Program-made: the position numbers and the translations under genes
Notes under the pieces: generated by a model
Database searches by the model: none
What the model saw: only the letters and a program-made list of their open reading frames with translations
What the model was told of the DNA's origin: nothing
Shown here: positions 32,291 to 41,511 of the stretch, in pieces
Layout: every line of letters begins with the position of its first letter
How positions within the stretch are numbered: position 1 is the first letter of the stretch
Assembly: GCA_029060305.1 (NCBI GenBank)
Contig: JAIDUG010000032.1
Location: 58,017-122,016, forward strand
Source of the DNA: Ruminococcus sp.
Lineage (GTDB): Bacteria > Bacillota > Clostridia > Oscillospirales > Ruminococcaceae
Length of the DNA: 64,000 bases
Reading direction: 5' to 3'

Positions 32291-34558
32291 TCAGATTGAT
32301 GCACGCTCAACAGACATTACGCCTTTTATACGTCTGAGTTTGTCGAAAAGATTTTTAAGCTGTTCTGTACTGGAAATAACTATCGTACTTTCAAACAAAG
32401 CGTTTCCGTTTTTCAGTCTTCTTGACGACGAATGTATTATAGGTACTCTTGCCTCCATAAGCACTTCGGAAATATCATGTACAAGACCCACACGGTCAGT
32501 AGCAGTCACTTCAAAGCTGGTCTGCAACTGTGTATTGCAGTCATCAGTCCATTGTATATCGTACCATCTTTCCATTTCTTCCGGAATGTTTCTTCTGACA
32601 GCCGAAAGATAGTTGGTACATTTCGAGGTATGGACAGAAATTCCGTAACCTCTTGTGATATATCCCACAATGTCATCTCCGGGGAGCGGATTACAGCACT
32701 GTGCGAATTTGATAGCAAGGTTATCAACCCTGTCAAGAATAATATTGTTTTTAGCGGAAGGCTTTGGTTTTACAAGCGGAATAACAGACGGTTCTTCCTT
32801 TTCCGTATCCTCATACATTTTCTGATACTTGTCCTTGAGTCTCGGAATTATCTTTGACAAAGAAATACCGCCGTAACCTATTGAAGCATAGAAATCGTCA
32901 AGAGTTTCGCAGTTATGTCTCTTGAAATCATCGGAAAGAAATTCCCTGTAATCATCTTCAGAAAGACTTATCTTGTTGCGTTTAAACTCACTTTCAAGAG
33001 ATTCCCTGCCCTCTTTGATATTTTCCTCACGGCGTTCCCTTTTAAACCATAAACGTATTTTTGAGCGTGCCTCGTTGGTGGTGGCAATATTGAGCCATGC
33101 ACGGTTAGGACCTTTATTTTCGTCCTTGCTTGTTATAATCTCGCAAACTTCACCGGTCTGTAACTTATAGTCAAAAGGCACTATTTTTCCGTTTACTTTT
33201 GCACCTGTCATTCTGTGACCTATTTCCGTGTGAATTTTGTAAGCAAAGTCAATGACGTTTGCACCTACCGGCAAAGAAATTGACATTCCTTTCGGAGTAA
33301 CAACGACAATATCGTCGGGAGCGAGGTCTGTTTTGATAATGGAAACTATTTCTTCCACATCGTCGGAAGTCTGCTGTATTTCAAGAACCTTACGAACCCA
33401 TGCGAGACGTTCTTCCATTTTATCCTTGCCGTGAACGCCCTCTTTGTACTTCCAGTGTGCAGCGATACCATATTCAGCGATTTCGTGCATTTCCCACGTT
33501 CTTATCTGTACTTCAAAAGGTATTCCCTCTTTGCCGAGTACAGTTGTATGAAGTGAACGGTACATATTTTCTTTCGGATTGGAGATATAGTCCTTGAATC
33601 TTCCAGGTATCAGCGTAAACATATCGTGTACAAGACCCATTACGCTGTAACATTCGTTCACTGTGGAAACTATCACACGGACGGCGTATTTGTCGTAAAT
33701 CTCGTCAATGTTCTTTCCCTTCATAAAAATCTTTTTGTAGATACCATAAATACTTTTCACACGTCCGTCAACGAAAGGCTGTTCAGCGAACATATCAGAG
33801 GATTCAAGACGTTGTGTTATGCGTGTTTTTATAGTCTGAATAAATTCCTCACGTTCTTCCTTTTTGTTTTCGAGAATCTTTTCTATCTCTGCATAAGCGT
33901 AAGGGTCGAGGTAATGGAATGAGAGGTCTTCGAGTTCGTCCTTTACGGCTTTTATTCCGAGACGGTGTGCGATTGGTGCATATATACTCATAGTTTCGTG
34001 GGCAATGCGTTTCTGCTTGTCAATGGAACAATATTTCAATGTTCTCATATTGTGTAGTCTGTCGCAGAGTTTGATAATCATAACCCTTATATCCTGAGAC
34101 ATCGCAAGGAGAATTTTACGGATATTTTCCGCACGCTGTTCATTCTTGTTGAAATACGGTATCTTGCCGAGTTTTGTAACACCGTCAACCAGCATCGCCA
34201 CGTCCTGCCCGAACCTTTTTTTAAGGTCGCTGAAAGTAGCCGGAGTATCTTCAACAACATCATGCAGAAGTGCAGAACATATTGTATCGGTATCCATTCC
34301 AAGTTCAAGCAGACTGTATGCAACAGCCAATGGGTGTATTATATAGTCCTGACCTGATGAACGCTTCTGACCCTCATGAGCTTTTTCCGCAAACTGATAC
34401 GCAGAAATAATCTTGCTGAGGTCGTATTGTCTGTCGTCTGTCAATATCTTCTGGATAAGAGTTTCAATAGTGAAATTGTCGTCAAAATCCGGAATACTGT
34501 TCAGGTAATCAGCACCTGATTCAGACGGAACAATATTTTCAGTTTTTTTGGAATCCAT
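32291..34558 (-). CDS. relA: Bifunctional (p)ppGpp synthetase/hydrolase (Rel)
   Basis: Controls the stringent response by making and degrading (p)ppGpp. The 755-residue protein has an N-terminal HD hydrolase domain with ALLHDVVEDT (about 99-108), the synthetase domain (YDKYAVRVIV, VQIRTWEMHEIAEYGIAAHWKYK), a TGS domain (DDIVVVTPKGMSISLPVGA), and a C-terminal ACT domain. Both active-site halves look intact. ATG 34558 with AAAGGAG. Downstream of recJ in the same operon. Confidence 0.96.
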   Translation of the reverse strand: MDSKKTENIVPSESGADYLNSIPDFDDNFTIETLIQKILTDDRQYDLSKIISAYQFAEKAHEGQKRSSGQDYIIHPLAVAYSLLELGMDTDTICSALLHDVVEDTPATFSDLKKRFGQDVAMLVDGVTKLGKIPYFNKNEQRAENIRKILLAMSQDIRVMIIKLCDRLHNMRTLKYCSIDKQKRIAHETMSIYAPIAHRLGIKAVKDELEDLSFHYLDPYAYAEIEKILENKKEEREEFIQTIKTRITQRLESSDMFAEQPFVDGRVKSIYGIYKKIFMKGKNIDEIYDKYAVRVIVSTVNECYSVMGLVHDMFTLIPGRFKDYISNPKENMYRSLHTTVLGKEGIPFEVQIRTWEMHEIAEYGIAAHWKYKEGVHGKDKMEERLAWVRKVLEIQQTSDDVEEIVSIIKTDLAPDDIVVVTPKGMSISLPVGANVIDFAYKIHTEIGHRMTGAKVNGKIVPFDYKLQTGEVCEIITSKDENKGPNRAWLNIATTNEARSKIRLWFKRERREENIKEGRESLESEFKRNKISLSEDDYREFLSDDFKRHNCETLDDFYASIGYGGISLSKIIPRLKDKYQKMYEDTEKEEPSVIPLVKPKPSAKNNIILDRVDNLAIKFAQCCNPLPGDDIVGYITRGYGISVHTSKCTNYLSAVRRNIPEEMERWYDIQWTDDCNTQLQTSFEVTATDRVGLVHDISEVLMEARVPIIHSSSRRLKNGNALFESTIVISSTEQLKNLFDKLRRIKGVMSVERASI

Positions 34559-34582
34559 AATAAATTCTCCTTTCGTAAATAG

Positions 34583-36613
34583 TCAGTTGATTTTTTCCTT
34601 GAGCGAAATAAGTATGGGGGCGGAATTGAGGTCGGCTTTTCCTGAGATTTTCACCCTTTTTATAATCATATCGGAAAACGAAACATTGACAAGTCCGAGT
34701 TGACGGAGTGCCTCGACGGCTACTGAAAACTTACAGTAATTCAGTAACGGACAATACTTCATATACAACTTCATATACAATGTATCGGAAGATATTCCGT
34801 TATCGGTAATACATTTATATATCCAAACTGTTTCGTCACGTGTGGGAAGCATTCGTTTATAATATTGTGCAGGAAGTTTTTCACCACGCAAAAAGGCTTC
34901 AAAAACATTCCGTGCATTAAAATATTTTTCCTGCTCAAACTTTTGCGGTCTCACGTCATTGATAATAAGACTTACATGCTTGTTTCCTCTGAAATCATTT
35001 ATTCCGAGTGTGACAATCATTTTGCAGGTGTCACCTTTTTTAACCATAAGTTCTTCCGACGTTTTGAAAAATGCCATTGCTTCCATTCTGCAACCGCCTG
35101 CTTCAATGCAGAGTTTTGAGTGTTTGCCCTCAGATAATGAGACAACTTCGCTCACAAGTGCGTTTTCTATTAAAAATTTCGGAATTTCGTTTTCATAACC
35201 GTAAGGGGCAAGCATTGCGAGTTCATTGACAGTATCAATGCTAATCATATTCGGTGATAATACGGCGTCTGTCTTTACTGTAAATAACGGCATGGATTTA
35301 TGATTTTCAAGGGCATATTTTTCAATGAGTGCATGAAACTCCTCTTTCATTCCCTGTTTTATCGTGAAACCGCCTGCTCCTAAATGACCGCCGAATTTTT
35401 CAAGAGTTTCTGAAGCGTATGTCAAAGCACCGAATACTGAAAATTCTCCGAAAGCCCTCGCTGAACCTCTTATTTCGCCGTCATTTTCGGAAGCTATGAA
35501 ACAGGGTTTTCCGAAACGTTCTTCAATACGTGAGGCGACTATTCCGATAACACCGTGATGCCAGTCTTTTCCGCATATGAAAATAACTCTTTCACGTATA
35601 ATATCCGGATTTTCGTCAATCATTCTGTATATGTCGTTTGTAATTGCTGTCTCAGCACTTTTTCTTTCCTCGTTCATAGCATCAAGTTCCCGTGCAATGC
35701 TCAGAGCTTCTTCATAATCTTCACTGAGAAAAAGTTCCATAGCAGTTTTCGGAGAGCCGAAACGTCCTGAGGCATTTATTCTCGGTGCTATCCTGAAACT
35801 TATTGAGGAAGTATCAATAGCCTTTTCTATTTTGCACACTTCTTTCAAAGCCATAATTGACGGTCTGTCAGTATTGTCAATAAGTTTCATTCCTCTGGAA
35901 ACTAAAAAACGGTTTTCACCTGTAAGGCTTACTATGTCAGCAACCGTTGCTATTGTGGCAAAGTCCGCAAACTGTTCCATAGCAAAAGTATAATCACCGC
36001 CCTCAAGAGCAGAAACAAGTTTCAGGGCGATTCCTGCACCGCACATATATTTGAAAGGTGATTTGCAGTCATTACGATGTGGGTCTACAACTGCCTCTGC
36101 ACGAGGAAGAATTTCACCCTGCTGGTGATGGTCTGTAATGACAAGTTTCATACCAAGAGAATATATATATTCTGCTTCTGAAACGGCAGAAATACCATTA
36201 TCAACGGTAAGTATAAGTTTAGCACCTCGTTCATTAATAGTATCTATAGCACCGGTATTAAGTCCGTAGCCCTCAGAGCGTTCCGGAATATAGTAAATAA
36301 CGTCAGCACCTATTGCAGAAAGGTAAGAATACATAATGACAGTTGACATAATGCCGTCGCAATCATAGTCACCATAAATACATATACGGTCGCCGTTATA
36401 GAAAGCTGAATTTATAGCATCTACAGCCCTTTCCATATCCTTTATGAGAAAGGGGTCTGAAAGTCCGCTGACCTTAAGGTTTGCAATCACTTCTTCCGGT
36501 GTGGAATAGCCTTTGGAAGCAAGCACCGTTGCAGTAAGTTGTGTGACGGAAAGTCCGGACATAATTTTCTTTACAACGTTCATATCGGGGTTATATTCAA
36601 TCCAATTTTTCAT
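34583..36613 (-). CDS. recJ: Single-stranded-DNA exonuclease RecJ
   Basis: A 5'-3' ssDNA exonuclease for recombination and repair. The 676-residue product has DHH motifs YGDYDCDGIMS (about 79-89), VDNGIS, ITDHHQQGE, and the DHHA1 motif GGHLGAGGFTI. ATG 36613 has a perfect GGAGG. First gene of the recJ-relA-MBL-hemZ-rlmD-dockerin operon, with a consensus promoter at 36647-36675. Confidence 0.95.
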   Translation of the reverse strand: MKNWIEYNPDMNVVKKIMSGLSVTQLTATVLASKGYSTPEEVIANLKVSGLSDPFLIKDMERAVDAINSAFYNGDRICIYGDYDCDGIMSTVIMYSYLSAIGADVIYYIPERSEGYGLNTGAIDTINERGAKLILTVDNGISAVSEAEYIYSLGMKLVITDHHQQGEILPRAEAVVDPHRNDCKSPFKYMCGAGIALKLVSALEGGDYTFAMEQFADFATIATVADIVSLTGENRFLVSRGMKLIDNTDRPSIMALKEVCKIEKAIDTSSISFRIAPRINASGRFGSPKTAMELFLSEDYEEALSIARELDAMNEERKSAETAITNDIYRMIDENPDIIRERVIFICGKDWHHGVIGIVASRIEERFGKPCFIASENDGEIRGSARAFGEFSVFGALTYASETLEKFGGHLGAGGFTIKQGMKEEFHALIEKYALENHKSMPLFTVKTDAVLSPNMISIDTVNELAMLAPYGYENEIPKFLIENALVSEVVSLSEGKHSKLCIEAGGCRMEAMAFFKTSEELMVKKGDTCKMIVTLGINDFRGNKHVSLIINDVRPQKFEQEKYFNARNVFEAFLRGEKLPAQYYKRMLPTRDETVWIYKCITDNGISSDTLYMKLYMKYCPLLNYCKFSVAVEALRQLGLVNVSFSDMIIKRVKISGKADLNSAPILISLKEKIN

Positions 36614-36646
36614 AAAAAACCTCCTTACCAAAAGTTGAATAAATAT

Positions 36647-36675
36647 ATTATATCATTTTCACGTATTATTTTCAA
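36647..36675 (-). promoter_or_regulatory. Promoter of the recJ operon
   Basis: Minus strand: TTGAAA (36670-36675), 17 bases, TATAAT (36647-36652). Confidence 0.75.
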
Positions 36676-36719
36676 TAGTCTGAGGATAAAAATTCTCATA
36701 AAAATTTCAGCCTATCCCC

Positions 36720-36850
36720 TTGTAGAGAGTGGATTTTTGTGGTATAATATTAATGTATGTGCGTGGTTGTTAACCTGAATAATGCGATATATCGCACAAA
36801 AACGATAATACATAAAAATCCGGAACAGTTACCTGCTCCGGAATTTTTTA
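36720..36850 (+). ncRNA. Candidate small RNA, about 100 bases
   Basis: TTGTAG (36720-36725), a 17-base spacer and TATAAT (36743-36748) are followed about 70 bases later by a strong terminator stem (36819-36828 with 36833-36842) and a T-run. Between them there is a palindromic hairpin GCGATATATCGC and no frame longer than six codons. It is a free-standing unit in the gap between two leftward genes. Confidence 0.5.
36819..36850. terminator. Bidirectional terminator of the dockerin gene and candidate sRNA
   Basis: TCCGGA (36819-36824) pairs with TCCGGA (36837-36842) and the stem extends inward through CAG/CTG. T-runs follow on both strands. Confidence 0.85.
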
Positions 36851-36871
36851 TAATAATATTAAATTTTCCGA

Positions 36872-38032
36872 TTAATTTACAATATCTGGGTCTGAATGTT
36901 CGGGATTCAATATTGGAGGCATATTTTGAATAACTTTCTGTCTCAGGAGTACCATATCAAAAACATCAATAACGCCGTCTTCATTTATGTCTGCACAACG
37001 TTGTTGTGTATTTGTAAGTTTTGTTTTACCTAATATATACTTATTACATATAACAGCATCCGAAATATTTATATATCCGTCCATATTCAAATCGCACTTT
37101 TGGGACGTCACATAACCGACAATTGTCGAATAAGTCGGTATAAACTTACCATTTGCAACATTAAGTATTATTGAAGCACTAGGAAAAATATCAGCACAAT
37201 ATACTTCAACAAATCCGTCGCTTGTGGGTTCGATAGTAGTATAGCTGAAAAGACCGTCATCACCTACCGTGAGATTACCGTCAATATATTCACCGCCTAT
37301 GAAAGTGTCCGCAACTCTTGCATTTCCCGAAACATCTATATATGCTTTATCATTTGTACTGTACGGAGTTTTCAGACAGAAAACTGACTTGTCTTTTTTA
37401 GTGTACTCATAGCCATAATCAAAGAATGTAAAGAACATTTTATTATCGGTTACATTTGAAGCCAAAGTATAGTAATCACTGCTGTTACAGATTTTGTCGG
37501 TGTCGTAGTCCTCGAAATAGTCAAAACATACTCCCATATTTCCCGACTTTATTTTTTCAATATTTGTTTCGCTTCTGTAGGACTTTTCGCCTATATATTC
37601 AACCTGTGTACCTGTATTTATATTATATGTTACCGCAAAATTCTGAATAACAGGATAAAAATAATGACAGTGTGTTTCAATAATAAAAGATTCGTCCTCT
37701 ATGTCAGATTCAGGATAGGAAACAAAATCATAGTCTATAATTTCTTCGGCAAGGTAGACCCTTGAAATCAGGAAAGAAGTGCTTGTATAAGTCGGAGTGA
37801 ACGTAAAAGATTTATCTGTTCTTTCTGTGGAGAATTTTGAATAACCACTCACTATGAAGTCATAATCTTTGCTACCCTTAAAAATAACGCTGTCGCCGTC
37901 AATGGTATACTGGACATACGGCGGAATTGGTTCTGAATACTGAATATCTTCAGCGTTTGAAACAACCGGCATTGCTGACATACTCATCGCCATTGCCATG
38001 ATAACTGAAATGATTTTTTTTGATTTTTGCAT
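36872..38032 (-). CDS. Secreted dockerin protein, 386 aa
   Basis: Signal peptide at residues 1-27 (basic MQKSKK, hydrophobic core rich in Met and Ala, cleavage near SNA). Residues 30-300 form a beta-rich region of unknown family. At about 312-370 is a type I dockerin with loops DLNMDGYINISDA and DINEDGVIDVFDM. The protein should be secreted and held by a cohesin. AGGGGG ribosome site. It is followed by a terminator and is probably monocistronic. Confidence 0.85.
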   Translation of the reverse strand: MQKSKKIISVIMAMAMSMSAMPVVSNAEDIQYSEPIPPYVQYTIDGDSVIFKGSKDYDFIVSGYSKFSTERTDKSFTFTPTYTSTSFLISRVYLAEEIIDYDFVSYPESDIEDESFIIETHCHYFYPVIQNFAVTYNINTGTQVEYIGEKSYRSETNIEKIKSGNMGVCFDYFEDYDTDKICNSSDYYTLASNVTDNKMFFTFFDYGYEYTKKDKSVFCLKTPYSTNDKAYIDVSGNARVADTFIGGEYIDGNLTVGDDGLFSYTTIEPTSDGFVEVYCADIFPSASIILNVANGKFIPTYSTIVGYVTSQKCDLNMDGYINISDAVICNKYILGKTKLTNTQQRCADINEDGVIDVFDMVLLRQKVIQNMPPILNPEHSDPDIVN

Positions 38033-38139
38033 AAATAGTCCCCCTTAAATTTTTATAGGATTTCAATTATAAATGTTTTCCATTTTTTGTATTATACCAT
38101 ATATTCGGCAATTTGTCAATACCTTATGTAAAAAATTTG

Positions 38140-38168
38140 TTGACAAATTACAGTTTATGTGATATGCT
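38140..38168 (+). promoter_or_regulatory. Promoter of the phosphoesterase gene
   Basis: TTGACA (38140-38145), 17 bases, TATGCT (38163-38168). Confidence 0.65.
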
Positions 38169-38202
38169 GTAATCAATATAAATTTTTCAAGAGGTGATAT
38201 AT

Positions 38203-38871
38203 ATGATTTACGTTACAGGAGATACTCACGCAAATTATAACGATTTTATCAAAAGAATCTGCAATTATCCTGTTAAAGCGGACGATACCGTCATTGTGTG
38301 CGGAGATTTCGGGTTTGTGTGGAAAAGTCCACGCCACCGGCACTTACTTGAAAAACTCTCTGCACTGCCTTTCATAATTGCTTTTGTTGACGGCAATCAT
38401 GAAGACTTCGACCTTTTAAAAACGTACCCTGTTGAAAAATGGAACGGCGGTAAAGTCCACAGAATAGCCGGAAATATATTTCACCTTATGCGTGGACAGC
38501 TTTTCACGATTGAGGGGAAAACTTTCTTCACAATGGGCGGAGCGTATTCACGTGACAAGATTCTGCGTACTGAGGGAAGTAACTGGTGGGCTGAGGAAAT
38601 TCCCTCATCTGAGGACTACCGAACAGCCGACGAAACTCTAAAAAAATGCGGTTATAAAACAGACTATGTTATAACGCATACAATTCCACAATCTGCAATA
38701 CACTATATAGGTGCTGTTCCCGACAGTCAGGACGCTGAACTGACCGGCTATTTTGAATGGCTTTACAGAAAACTTGATTTCAGAAAATGGTTTGCAGGAC
38801 ATTTCCATATAAACCGCCTTGTCCGTGACGATATTCAGATACTTTATGACGGTGTGGAAATTATAGAATGA
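38203..38871 (+). CDS. Calcineurin-like metallophosphoesterase
   Basis: A 222-residue cytosolic enzyme with GDTHANY (about 5-11), GDFGFVW, FVDGNHEDF (the GNHE motif) and C-terminal GHFH. All metal ligands of the dinuclear site are visible. Substrate unknown; the C-terminal WFAGHFHINR is typical of phage and conjugative-element relatives as well as chromosomal ones. ATG 38203 has GAGGTG; the upstream GTG 38194 is part of that site. Confidence 0.9.
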   Translation: MIYVTGDTHANYNDFIKRICNYPVKADDTVIVCGDFGFVWKSPRHRHLLEKLSALPFIIAFVDGNHEDFDLLKTYPVEKWNGGKVHRIAGNIFHLMRGQLFTIEGKTFFTMGGAYSRDKILRTEGSNWWAEEIPSSEDYRTADETLKKCGYKTDYVITHTIPQSAIHYIGAVPDSQDAELTGYFEWLYRKLDFRKWFAGHFHINRLVRDDIQILYDGVEIIE

Positions 38872-38909
38872 CGAAATTTTCATATCACACAAATAACACA
38901 ATTCTGCTA

Positions 38910-38938
38910 TTGACAAAACGGAAAATCTATGCTATAAT
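38910..38938 (+). promoter_or_regulatory. Promoter of the riboflavin operon
   Basis: TTGACA (38910-38915), 17 bases, TATAAT (38933-38938), immediately before the FMN riboswitch. Confidence 0.85.
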
Positions 38939-38943
38939 ATAAA

Positions 38944-39054
38944 TATCTTCAGGGCAGGGTGCAAGTCCCTACCGGCAGTTACAGTCTGCGAGCCTTTCAG
39001 GTTGATTTGGTGAAACTCCGAAACCGACGGTTATAGTCCGGATGTGAGAAGATA
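38944..39054 (+). promoter_or_regulatory. FMN riboswitch (RFN element)
   Basis: The P1 stem TATCTTC (38944-38950) pairs with GAAGATA (39048-39054) and the conserved RFN core AGGGCAGGGTG, CCGACGG and CCGGATG is present. The element binds FMN and controls the rib operon, followed by an expression platform that ends in a terminator. Confidence 0.95.
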
Positions 39055-39085
39055 CTTTTGTTTATTATTCTACACTATACCTATG

Positions 39086-39120
39086 CCCCGAAAACTTGAT
39101 TTTTTTCGGGGTTTATTTTT
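39086..39120 (+). terminator. Riboswitch-controlled terminator
   Basis: CCCCGAAAA (39086-39094) pairs perfectly with TTTTCGGGG (39103-39111), followed by a T-run just before the ribD ribosome site. It should form when FMN is bound. Confidence 0.85.
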
Positions 39121-39132
39121 TTGGAGGTGCAT

Positions 39133-40218
39133 ATGAATCACGAATACTATATGAAAATTGCCCTTGACCTCGCTGAAAAAGGTATGGGGTATGTTTCGCC
39201 GAATCCAATGGTAGGGGCTGTTATTGTAAAGGACGGCGAAATTATCGGCAGAGGTTACCATAGAAAATACGGCGAACTTCACGCTGAAAGAAACGCCTTT
39301 GCGGACTGCCGACAGGATTGTAAAGGGGCTGATATGTACGTTACTCTTGAGCCTTGCTGTCATCATGGAAAAACTCCGCCGTGTACCGATATTATAATTG
39401 AAAAAAATATCAGACGTGTTTTTATAGGTTCTTCCGACCCTAATCCGAAAGTTGCAGGAAAAGGCGTGCAGATTCTCAGGGAACACGGCATAGAAGTTAT
39501 TGAGGGTATCCTAAAGGAAGATTGCGACAGTCTCAATGAAATATTCTTCCATTATATCACTACCGGAAAACCTTTCGTGACTATGAAATACGCAATGACT
39601 ATGGACGGAAAAATCGCCTGTCATACGGGACTTTCAAAATGGATTACAGATGAAACCGCAAGACTGCACGTCCAAAGAGAACGCCTCAGACATTCCGCAA
39701 TAATGGTAGGTGTGGGAACGGTTATAGCTGACAATCCACTGCTGACCTGTCGTCTTGAAAACGGTCGTAATCCTGTACGTATAATATGCGACACCAATCT
39801 GAGAACTCCTTTCGATTCCGAAATAGTCAGGACTGCAAAGGATATTCCGACTATTATCGCTACCTGCTCCGGTGACACGGAAAAAATATATGTATACGAA
39901 AAGTCCGGCTGTCGTATAATGAAAATCGGAAAGTCGGAAGAACACATAGACCTGAATGAACTTATGTACAGACTGGGTGAAGAAAAAATTGACAGCGTAC
40001 TTTTAGAGGGTGGCGGTCAACTCAATTATTCTGCACTTGAATCAGGTATCGTCAATAAAATTCAGGCATATGTCGCTCCGAAAATTTTCGGCGGTATTAA
40101 CGCTAAAACAGCAGTTGCAGGAATCGGCGTTGAATCTCCGGATTCGGCATATAATATCAGACATACAACATTAAAGCGTATAGGCGAGGACTTTCTGATA
40201 GAGGGGTGGGTTAAGTAG
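39133..40218 (+). CDS. ribD: Bifunctional riboflavin deaminase/reductase RibD
   Basis: Deaminates and reduces the pyrimidine intermediate of riboflavin synthesis. The 361-residue product has the N-terminal CMP/dCMP-deaminase fold with HAERNAF and PCCHHGKTPPC zinc motifs (about 50-84), and the C-terminal RibD reductase domain (TMDGKIA, LLEGGGQLN). ATG 39133 has GGAGG. First gene of the FMN-controlled operon. Confidence 0.96.
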   Translation: MNHEYYMKIALDLAEKGMGYVSPNPMVGAVIVKDGEIIGRGYHRKYGELHAERNAFADCRQDCKGADMYVTLEPCCHHGKTPPCTDIIIEKNIRRVFIGSSDPNPKVAGKGVQILREHGIEVIEGILKEDCDSLNEIFFHYITTGKPFVTMKYAMTMDGKIACHTGLSKWITDETARLHVQRERLRHSAIMVGVGTVIADNPLLTCRLENGRNPVRIICDTNLRTPFDSEIVRTAKDIPTIIATCSGDTEKIYVYEKSGCRIMKIGKSEEHIDLNELMYRLGEEKIDSVLLEGGGQLNYSALESGIVNKIQAYVAPKIFGGINAKTAVAGIGVESPDSAYNIRHTTLKRIGEDFLIEGWVK

Positions 40219-40860
40219 ATGTTTACCGGAATAATCGATGAAGTCGGAACTGTCCAGACGGTTCAGCACAGCGGTGACAATTCTTTTATAGAAATCAAAG
40301 CGGAAAAAATTCTTGCGGACGTTCATATCGGCGACAGTATTGCTGTAAACGGCGTGTGCCTTACGGTGACGGTATTTAATAATAATATTTTCCGTGCGGA
40401 CGTTATGAACGAAACGTTAAACCGTTCTTCACTGGGAAATCTGAAAAACGGAAGTCCTGTCAATCTTGAGCGTGCTATGTCTGCAAACGGACGTTTCGGC
40501 GGACATATAGTCTCTGGACATATTGACGGTACGGGAACGATTTCCGGCATAAAAAATGACGGTATAGCGATATGGTATACAATCAACACTCAGCCTCATA
40601 TTATGCGTTACATCATTGAAAAAGGTTCAGTAGCGATTGACGGTATAAGCCTTACTGTTGCGAAAGTAACGGAAAGTAGTTTCAGTGTTTCGATAATTCC
40701 GCATACCGCACAACAGACTATACTTTCATACAAGAAAACAGGCGATATTGTCAACATTGAAAATGATATAGTCGGAAAGTACGTCGAAAAGCTGATAACT
40801 CCGAATGTCAGCAGAAGCAATATCTCAATGAGTTTTCTTGCTGAGAACGGTTTCATATGA
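40219..40860 (+). CDS. ribE: Riboflavin synthase, alpha subunit
   Basis: Dismutates two lumazines to riboflavin. The 213-residue protein has two lumazine-binding repeats; MFTGIIDEVGTV at the N-terminus and VNGVCLTV, GHIVSGHIDGTG, IDGISLTV are the family motifs. The ATG follows the ribD stop directly. Confidence 0.95.
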   Translation: MFTGIIDEVGTVQTVQHSGDNSFIEIKAEKILADVHIGDSIAVNGVCLTVTVFNNNIFRADVMNETLNRSSLGNLKNGSPVNLERAMSANGRFGGHIVSGHIDGTGTISGIKNDGIAIWYTINTQPHIMRYIIEKGSVAIDGISLTVAKVTESSFSVSIIPHTAQQTILSYKKTGDIVNIENDIVGKYVEKLITPNVSRSNISMSFLAENGFI

Positions 40861-40869
40861 TGTATAGTT

Positions 40870-40967
40870 TATGTATAGTATGTAGGGTTTCACGCTAATA
40901 TATATTCCTTTCGTGTAGAATTTTAAAAGTTATAAAGATTTTATAAAAAGGGTACAAACTATACATA
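40870..40967. repeat. Inverted repeat in the rib operon before the orphan gene
   Basis: A 15-base arm (40870-40884, TATGTATAGTATGTA) is repeated in inverted form at 40953-40967 with one mismatch. The arms flank about 68 AT-rich bases between ribE and the 165-aa gene. It may be a pair of operators, a long mRNA hairpin or the scar of a small insertion. Confidence 0.6.
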
Positions 40968-40998
40968 TCCTACATAACATCAAAAAGGAGATTAACCA

Positions 40999-41496
40999 AT
41001 GGACATTGACGAAATAAAAAGATATATTCATGTAGGTCACGGATATGTTGAAGTATCAAGAGATTATATGTATAACGGATTTTGCAGACGTACTTTCATA
41101 AGGGAAAAGGAAATTCAGATTGATTTCTGCACCGCCTATGATATTGAACTCAATGAGGGCGAAACTACTTTTTACTTTGGTTATGAAAACTTTGAGGACG
41201 TTATAAAGTCTGCTGAAAAATTTCTGAAATCCTCTGTTTCCGAATGGACTAACTACAACCGTACATGGAACGAATGGTACTTCCCTGAAAATCCTGATAA
41301 AAATGCTTACATAAATTTAATGAAAGACTTGCAAGACCGCAAGCTGATTTTTCCGGAAAATTTCAGTTATATGCGTATCTGCGATATTTACGCATTCGGA
41401 ATTTTTATCGGAAAAATAAGTCCTGACAACTTTGATATTGACAGAAATATGATTGAATATCTTTATAAATCAAATCATGATTTTACAGAATATTAA
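40999..41496 (+). CDS. Hypothetical protein within the riboflavin operon, 165 aa
   Basis: A soluble acidic protein rich in Tyr, Phe and Trp, with no family I recognise; no signal peptide or membrane segment. AAGGAG precedes ATG 40999. It interrupts the usual ribE-ribBA junction and is preceded by a 98-base inverted-repeat region, so it may have been inserted into the operon. A role in flavin metabolism is not supported by sequence. Confidence 0.7.
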   Translation: MDIDEIKRYIHVGHGYVEVSRDYMYNGFCRRTFIREKEIQIDFCTAYDIELNEGETTFYFGYENFEDVIKSAEKFLKSSVSEWTNYNRTWNEWYFPENPDKNAYINLMKDLQDRKLIFPENFSYMRICDIYAFGIFIGKISPDNFDIDRNMIEYLYKSNHDFTEY

Positions 41497-41511
41497 AAGG
41501 AGGTTTTTAAG

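Noticed and set aside
36872..38032. Cellulosomal glycoside hydrolase
   Set aside because: The dockerin is clear, but the rest shows no catalytic motif of a known hydrolase family.
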